DNA of 33,899 nt from Lentisphaeria bacterium (GTDB lineage: Bacteria > Verrucomicrobiota > Lentisphaeria > Victivallales > UBA1829). A model generated the notes under the pieces. That model was not told the origin of the DNA. It saw nothing but the letters and a program-made list of their open reading frames with translations, and searched no databases. This document shows positions 30,262 through 33,899 of this stretch, one piece after another (within the stretch, counting starts at the first letter, position 1; every line of letters starts with the position of its first letter). The stretch is from NCBI GenBank assembly GCA_017455665.1, contig JAFSZN010000089.1, positions 1-33,899 on the forward strand, written 5' to 3'. Made by a program: the position numbers and the translations under genes.

Positions 30262-31794
30262 TCAGTTGCCGGATCCGGGTTCGTTTTCGATCTCGATGAC
30301 CGGTTCGGCGGCCGCGACCGGGCCGTCCGGGTGGACGAGCGAGGCTTCGGCGGTCACGACGACGTAGGTGCGCTCCGTGATGCTCGTGGTGGTGCCGAAG
30401 AGGTATTTCAGCACGGGAATCTTCACGAGGAACGGGATGCCGATGGTCTGCTCCACGTCGTTTTCGCGGACATAGGACGCCAGGACTTTTTCGGTCTTGA
30501 ATCCGAGCGTAAGCTCGCCGGCGGCGGTGGCGACGTCGCCCAGTTCGTCGCCGCGGTTGCTCCGCTCCGTCACGCTCTTCGACACGAGCTTGTAGGCGAA
30601 CACGACCCCGCCGTCGTTCTTTTCATAGAATTCCTGCGTGGACGGGATCTGGCCCTTCTCCGTGGTCTCCTCCTGCGCGGCGTTGAAGCAGATGACCGGG
30701 TTGATGACCGAGAGCGTGAGGGTGCTGTCGCCGCCCGGGACCACGCTCATGCGGTCGTCGTCGTCCTTCACGATGTTCTCGTAGCCGGGCGTGAGGCTCG
30801 CCTTGTACACCTTCGGGAGGTGCGTGTTCTGCGCGTCCGTCTCGTAGATCGGCGTGTTCACGAACGTCAGCTCCGCCTCGGCGGCAAGTTTCGCGTTGCC
30901 GGACTGCTGGAGCAGGCGGACGAAACTGAGGTCGAACTTCGGCGCGGTGAAGAACCCGCCGTAGCCCCAGGACGAGGAGAAATCCTTCGTAAGGTCGGCA
31001 AGCTGGGCGGCGCCGCCGACGAGATTCCAGACGGCTTCGCTGGAGAAGATCTTCCCCGTGTCGAATCCGGCGGCGAAGATGTCGAGCCCGGGTCCGTTCT
31101 TCCACGCCAGGTAATCCAGCCCGATGTCGCGCAGCTTGCTTTCGCGGACCTCGTAGTATTTGAGTTTGAGGTTGACCTGCGGAAGCGGGCGGTCCAGGTA
31201 CTTGATCCAGGCGAGCGCGCCCATGGCGGCGGCACGGTCGTCCTTCCAGTAGATCGTATTCGTGTCTTCATTCAGGAAGATCGAGCCTTCGGGACTCCTG
31301 AGGCCGGCATTGATGATGCGGAGCATCTCGGTCCCGAGGCGGTATTGCGGATGGTAGGTCACGCGCGTGACGCCGGTCCCCTCGATGATGGAGCCGAATT
31401 CGTCCTCCTTGCCCGGCACGTCCAGTCCGGCGATCAGCTCGTCCACGTAGGGCAGGAAATCCTCGCCGGTCGAGACCAGCAGGTATTTCTTTCCGTTCGA
31501 TTTGTTGTTCACGCGGTCCACCTGCGAACGCGCGCTGTAGCGCGTGATGGCGGCAAGGACGAACGGGCGGACGTCGGTCGGCTTCGTGTATTTCAGCTCG
31601 TAGAGCTTGCTGGCGAAACGGACCTGGGCGTCGTCCTGGAGAAGTTTGATGGTGCGGACTTCCTTCGCGGGCTCCTTCTCAGGCTCCTGCGCGGGGAGAT
31701 ACTGCGTTCCGGCGAGACCGGCGCTCAGGATCAGCAACGCAAAGCGTTTCAGGCTTTTCGCGTTTGTTTTTCGGGGGGATCGTGGGGTTTTCAT
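30262..31794 (-). CDS. Secretin-like outer-membrane protein (first of a pair)
   Basis: The 510-residue protein begins MKTPRSPRKTNAKSLKRFAL, a basic stretch before a signal-peptide helix (LLILSAGLAGTQYLPAQE). FASKLYELKYTKPTDVRPFV resembles the first N-domain of its neighbour, and IPFLVKIPVLKYLFGTTTS with RTYVVVTAEASL near the C-terminus matches the secretin end (PvLg.lF...EL.i). The two proteins are paralogues of similar length but distant. It may be a subunit of an outer-membrane channel for pili or secretion. ATG 31794 has AAGGA 9 bp upstream; the in-frame TTG at 31803 is less likely. Own promoter at 31960-31987; untranslated leader about 160 nt. Confidence 0.7.
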   Translation of the reverse strand: MKTPRSPRKTNAKSLKRFALLILSAGLAGTQYLPAQEPEKEPAKEVRTIKLLQDDAQVRFASKLYELKYTKPTDVRPFVLAAITRYSARSQVDRVNNKSNGKKYLLVSTGEDFLPYVDELIAGLDVPGKEDEFGSIIEGTGVTRVTYHPQYRLGTEMLRIINAGLRSPEGSIFLNEDTNTIYWKDDRAAAMGALAWIKYLDRPLPQVNLKLKYYEVRESKLRDIGLDYLAWKNGPGLDIFAAGFDTGKIFSSEAVWNLVGGAAQLADLTKDFSSSWGYGGFFTAPKFDLSFVRLLQQSGNAKLAAEAELTFVNTPIYETDAQNTHLPKVYKASLTPGYENIVKDDDDRMSVVPGGDSTLTLSVINPVICFNAAQEETTEKGQIPSTQEFYEKNDGGVVFAYKLVSKSVTERSNRGDELGDVATAAGELTLGFKTEKVLASYVRENDVEQTIGIPFLVKIPVLKYLFGTTTSITERTYVVVTAEASLVHPDGPVAAAEPVIEIENEPGSGN

Positions 31795-31959
31795 AGGATG
31801 CAATCCTTATGGGTGGGGGATATTGGGGGGTTGCTCAGGAAAGATCGGGAGGCCGGAAACGGAGTCTCCGGAGGAGCACGCTCCGTGATGCCTGTCCGGA
31901 TCGTTTGTTGTGCCGGAAACCATGTCGGCCTCGATTTACGGTAAAAATTATAAGCATCT

Positions 31960-31987
31960 AAGATAGCATGCCTTAGGGAAAAGTCAA
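31960..31987 (-). promoter_or_regulatory. Promoter of the secretin-like operon
   Basis: Read leftward, TTGACT (31987-31982) and TATCTT (31965-31960) are spaced 16 bp apart. Confidence 0.5.
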
Positions 31988-32114
31988 GCCGGGAAGCGCA
32001 AAACCTGACCGAAAAGATAGGAAAGGCCGCCGCCCGGAGATGCCGTTTCCGTCCTTTTTTTAAGCTTCTAACCATAAAACACGATACTTTTTGTCCTTTT
32101 TCGCGGCAGATTCC

Positions 32115-32143
32115 TTGATAAAGGTTCGCGCGAGGGGTATATT
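32115..32143 (+). promoter_or_regulatory. Promoter of the paaK-ACT operon
   Basis: TTGATA (32115-32120) and TATATT (32138-32143) are spaced 17 bp apart, about 90 bp before the paaK start. Confidence 0.65.
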
Positions 32144-32232
32144 ATTAGTGAAAGAATTCAGCTGGAAACATGGGACCGCCGCCTTCGACCGGTCCCGCCC
32201 TGAAGCACAAAACCCAAACCCAAGGCATCATC

Positions 32233-33561
32233 ATGAAACCCTCCAAGGCAGTCCCGATGAATCCCATCAGCGCGATGGACTTCATCCCGCAGGAACAGCT
32301 CCATTCGCTCCAGCTCGCACGGCTCCGGGAAATGGTCAACCTCGCCTACGCAAACGTCCCGCTCTTCAAGGCGCGCCTCGACGAACGCGGCGTCAAACCC
32401 GACGACATTCAGAAGCTTGAGGACATCCGCCTGCTCCCGTTTACGGTGAAAGCGGACCTCCGCGATACCTATCCCTTCGGCCTTTTCGCCTCGCCCATGA
32501 AGGACATCGTGCGCCTCCACGCGTCCAGCGGCACGACCGGCAAGCCCATCGTCGTTGCGTACACCCGCCAGGACCTCGACGTGTGGTCGACGGCGGTCGC
32601 GCGCGCCCTCGCCGCGGTCGGCGTCCATGAGGGCGACATCGCGCAGATCTCCTACGGCTACGGTCTCTTCACCGGCGGCCTCGGAGCTCACAGCGGATTC
32701 GAGAAGATCGGCGCGACCGTGATCCCGGCGTCCGGCGGCAACACGGAACGCCAGGTGATGCTGATGAAGGACTTCGGCGTGACCTGCGTGGCGTGCACCC
32801 CGAGCTACTTCCTGCACATGATCGAGACCGCCGAAAAGATGGGCGTCGACATGCGCGAACTGCCCGTCCGCCTCGGCATCTTCGGCGCGGAACCCTGGAC
32901 CGAAGCCATGCGCGCCCAGATCGAAAAGAAGGCGGGCATCCGGGCGTACGACATCTACGGCCTCTCCGAGATCGTCGGTCCCGGCGTCGGCTGCTCCTGC
33001 CCCGAACAGGACGGCCTGCACATCTTCGAAGACTTCTTCTACCCCGAGATCATCGACCCCGCGACCGGCGAGGTCCTCCCGGACGGCCAGGAGGGCGAAC
33101 TCGTCCTCACCACGCTGGCGAAGCGCGCCATGCCGATGATCCGCTACCGCACCCGCGACATCACCAGCATCATGACCGCGAAATGCGCCTGCGGACGCAC
33201 CATCCGCCGCATCAGCAAGATCGGCCGCCGCAGCGACGACATGTTCATCATCCGCGGCGTGAACGTCTTCCCGACGCAGATCGAAACGGCGATCCTGAGC
33301 GTGGAATCGGTCCTGCCCGTGTACCAGATCATCCTGACCCGCGACCACGGCCTGGACAACATCGAGGTCGACATTGAGGTCAACGAGACCATCTTCCACG
33401 ACCGCGTGTCCGCCATCGAGGACATCCGCCACACAATCAGCCACGCCATCGAACGCATCCTCGGCATCCGCGTCTTCGTCAAGATGTGCGCCCCGAACTC
33501 CATCCCCAGGAGCGAAGGCAAGGCAAAGCGCGTGATCGACCGCCGCAACCTCAACGCATAA
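32233..33561 (+). CDS. paaK: Phenylacetate-CoA ligase
   Basis: The 442-residue enzyme activates phenylacetate or related aryl acetates to the CoA thioester with ATP. The ATP-binding loop ASSGTTGKPIVVAYT (about 98-112), the EKIGATVIPASGGNTERQ block, DIYGLSEIVGPGVG with the conserved E, the adenylate motif YRTRDI and the hinge region IGRRSDDMFIIRGVNVFP are all typical of PaaK. Length matches the family (430-440). ATG 32233 has AAGG upstream; a longer in-frame ATG at 32170 encodes an unlikely Pro-rich lead. It is followed by an ACT-domain gene, the same pair that follows iorAB in many anaerobes. Confidence 0.92.
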   Translation: MKPSKAVPMNPISAMDFIPQEQLHSLQLARLREMVNLAYANVPLFKARLDERGVKPDDIQKLEDIRLLPFTVKADLRDTYPFGLFASPMKDIVRLHASSGTTGKPIVVAYTRQDLDVWSTAVARALAAVGVHEGDIAQISYGYGLFTGGLGAHSGFEKIGATVIPASGGNTERQVMLMKDFGVTCVACTPSYFLHMIETAEKMGVDMRELPVRLGIFGAEPWTEAMRAQIEKKAGIRAYDIYGLSEIVGPGVGCSCPEQDGLHIFEDFFYPEIIDPATGEVLPDGQEGELVLTTLAKRAMPMIRYRTRDITSIMTAKCACGRTIRRISKIGRRSDDMFIIRGVNVFPTQIETAILSVESVLPVYQIILTRDHGLDNIEVDIEVNETIFHDRVSAIEDIRHTISHAIERILGIRVFVKMCAPNSIPRSEGKAKRVIDRRNLNA

Positions 33562-33577
33562 AACAGGAGACGTCAGA

Positions 33578-33899
33578 ATGAAACTCAAGCAGATTTCCCT
33601 CTTCGTGGAAAACAAGCCCGGCACGGTCAACTCCGCGCTCAAGCTTCTGGCAGACAACGGGATCAACATCTCGACGCTCTCGCTCAGCGACAGCAAGTTC
33701 TTCGGCGTGCTGCGCCTCCTGATCCGCGACTGGGAGAAGGCGCGCGACCTCCTCGAAGCCCACGATTTCGCCGTCAAGATCACCGACGTCGTCGCGATCG
33801 AGGTCGACCACGCCGCCGGCAGCCTCTCCAAGGTCCTCGAAGTCCTCGACCGCCATCAGGTCAACATCGAATACCTCTACGCGTTCGCCGCCGGACTCC
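33578..33899 (+). CDS. ACT-domain protein (C-terminus cut by the window edge)
   Basis: The frame from ATG 33578 (AGGAG at 33564-33568) stays open to the window end, giving 107 residues. It shows tandem ACT domains: MKLKQISLFVENKPGTVNSA and an IEVDHAAGSLSKVLEVLDRH second unit. ACT domains bind amino acids; in ior-paaK operons this protein is thought to sense aromatic amino acids. It lies 16 bp after paaK and is in the same operon. The end of the protein is not in the window. Confidence 0.88.
   Translation, partial: MKLKQISLFVENKPGTVNSALKLLADNGINISTLSLSDSKFFGVLRLLIRDWEKARDLLEAHDFAVKITDVVAIEVDHAAGSLSKVLEVLDRHQVNIEYLYAFAAGL

Larger units (their letters stand above)
31795..32232. other. Divergent intergenic region between the secretin-like operon and paaK
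   Basis: No gene is seen in this 438-bp stretch. It has the secretin promoter with a 160-nt leader containing small GC hairpins (for example GGAGC-GT-GCTCC around 31872-31883) and the paaK promoter at 32115-32143. No known riboswitch was recognised. Confidence 0.55.

Noticed and set aside
31795..31955. Riboswitch in the leader of the secretin-like operon
   Set aside because: Small hairpins are present, but no known riboswitch core (c-di-GMP, SAM, cobalamin, TPP) could be matched.

Overview
The window is about 34 kb of GC-rich bacterial chromosome carrying roughly 27 protein genes and two tRNAs. Gene content points to an anaerobic, fibre-degrading, gut- or rumen-type member of the PVC superphylum (Lentisphaerota/Kiritimatiellota-like): secreted GH10, GH51 and GH127/146 enzymes, ferredoxin-dependent aryl-pyruvate oxidation, paralogous secretin-like proteins and a long SecA. 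The taxonomic call is an inference from gene content only. No rRNA, CRISPR array, integrase or transposase was seen. Despite the high GC, promoters are easy to see: at least ten intergenic regions carry a TTGAAA/TTGACA-like -35 and a TATATT or TATAGT -10 at 16-17 bp.

Layout. 1-2.6 kb: tail of a membrane protein, a DinJ/YafQ-type toxin-antitoxin pair with a palindromic operator, a small Sel1-repeat protein, an Mpv17/PMP22-like membrane protein and a small lipoprotein. 2.6-5.8 kb: three 20-bp direct repeats, then a single-polypeptide PlsY-GpsA fusion divergent from an M24 (Xaa-Pro) peptidase. 5.8-8.3 kb: a four-helix membrane protein, then a Bro-N/Fic protein between two copies of the last 22 codons of a PP2C phosphatase gene, which looks like a 1.2-kb insertion at that gene's 3' end. 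8.3-15.4 kb: a leftward operon of a zinc-ribbon protein, pyrE, secA, a secreted Sel1-repeat protein, trmL and a flippase-like UPF0104/LPG-synthase-type membrane protein. 15.5-21.4 kb: a secreted GH127/GH146 beta-L-arabinofuranosidase divergent from a two-gene lipid-linked sugar module (GT2 plus GT-C-like protein) and a small membrane protein. 21.6-21.8 kb: tRNA-Tyr and tRNA-Gly. 22.0-26.1 kb: GH10 xylanase (with a C-terminal Asp-box domain), then GH51 arabinofuranosidase. 26.4-33.9 kb: iorA-iorB, two leftward secretin-like genes, then a phenylacetate-CoA ligase and an ACT-domain gene cut by the window end.

How they fit together. GH10, GH51 and GH127/146 would cut arabinoxylan or arabinan outside the cytoplasm. 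IorAB, PaaK and the ACT protein form the usual set for converting aryl-pyruvates and aryl-acetates to CoA thioesters, here split by a secretin-like operon. The strongest candidates for something new are the PlsY-GpsA fusion, the Bro-N/Fic cassette bounded by duplicated phosphatase tails with a double hairpin at one end, the IorA without its ferredoxin domain, the GH10-Asp-box enzyme and the bacterial Mpv17-like protein.
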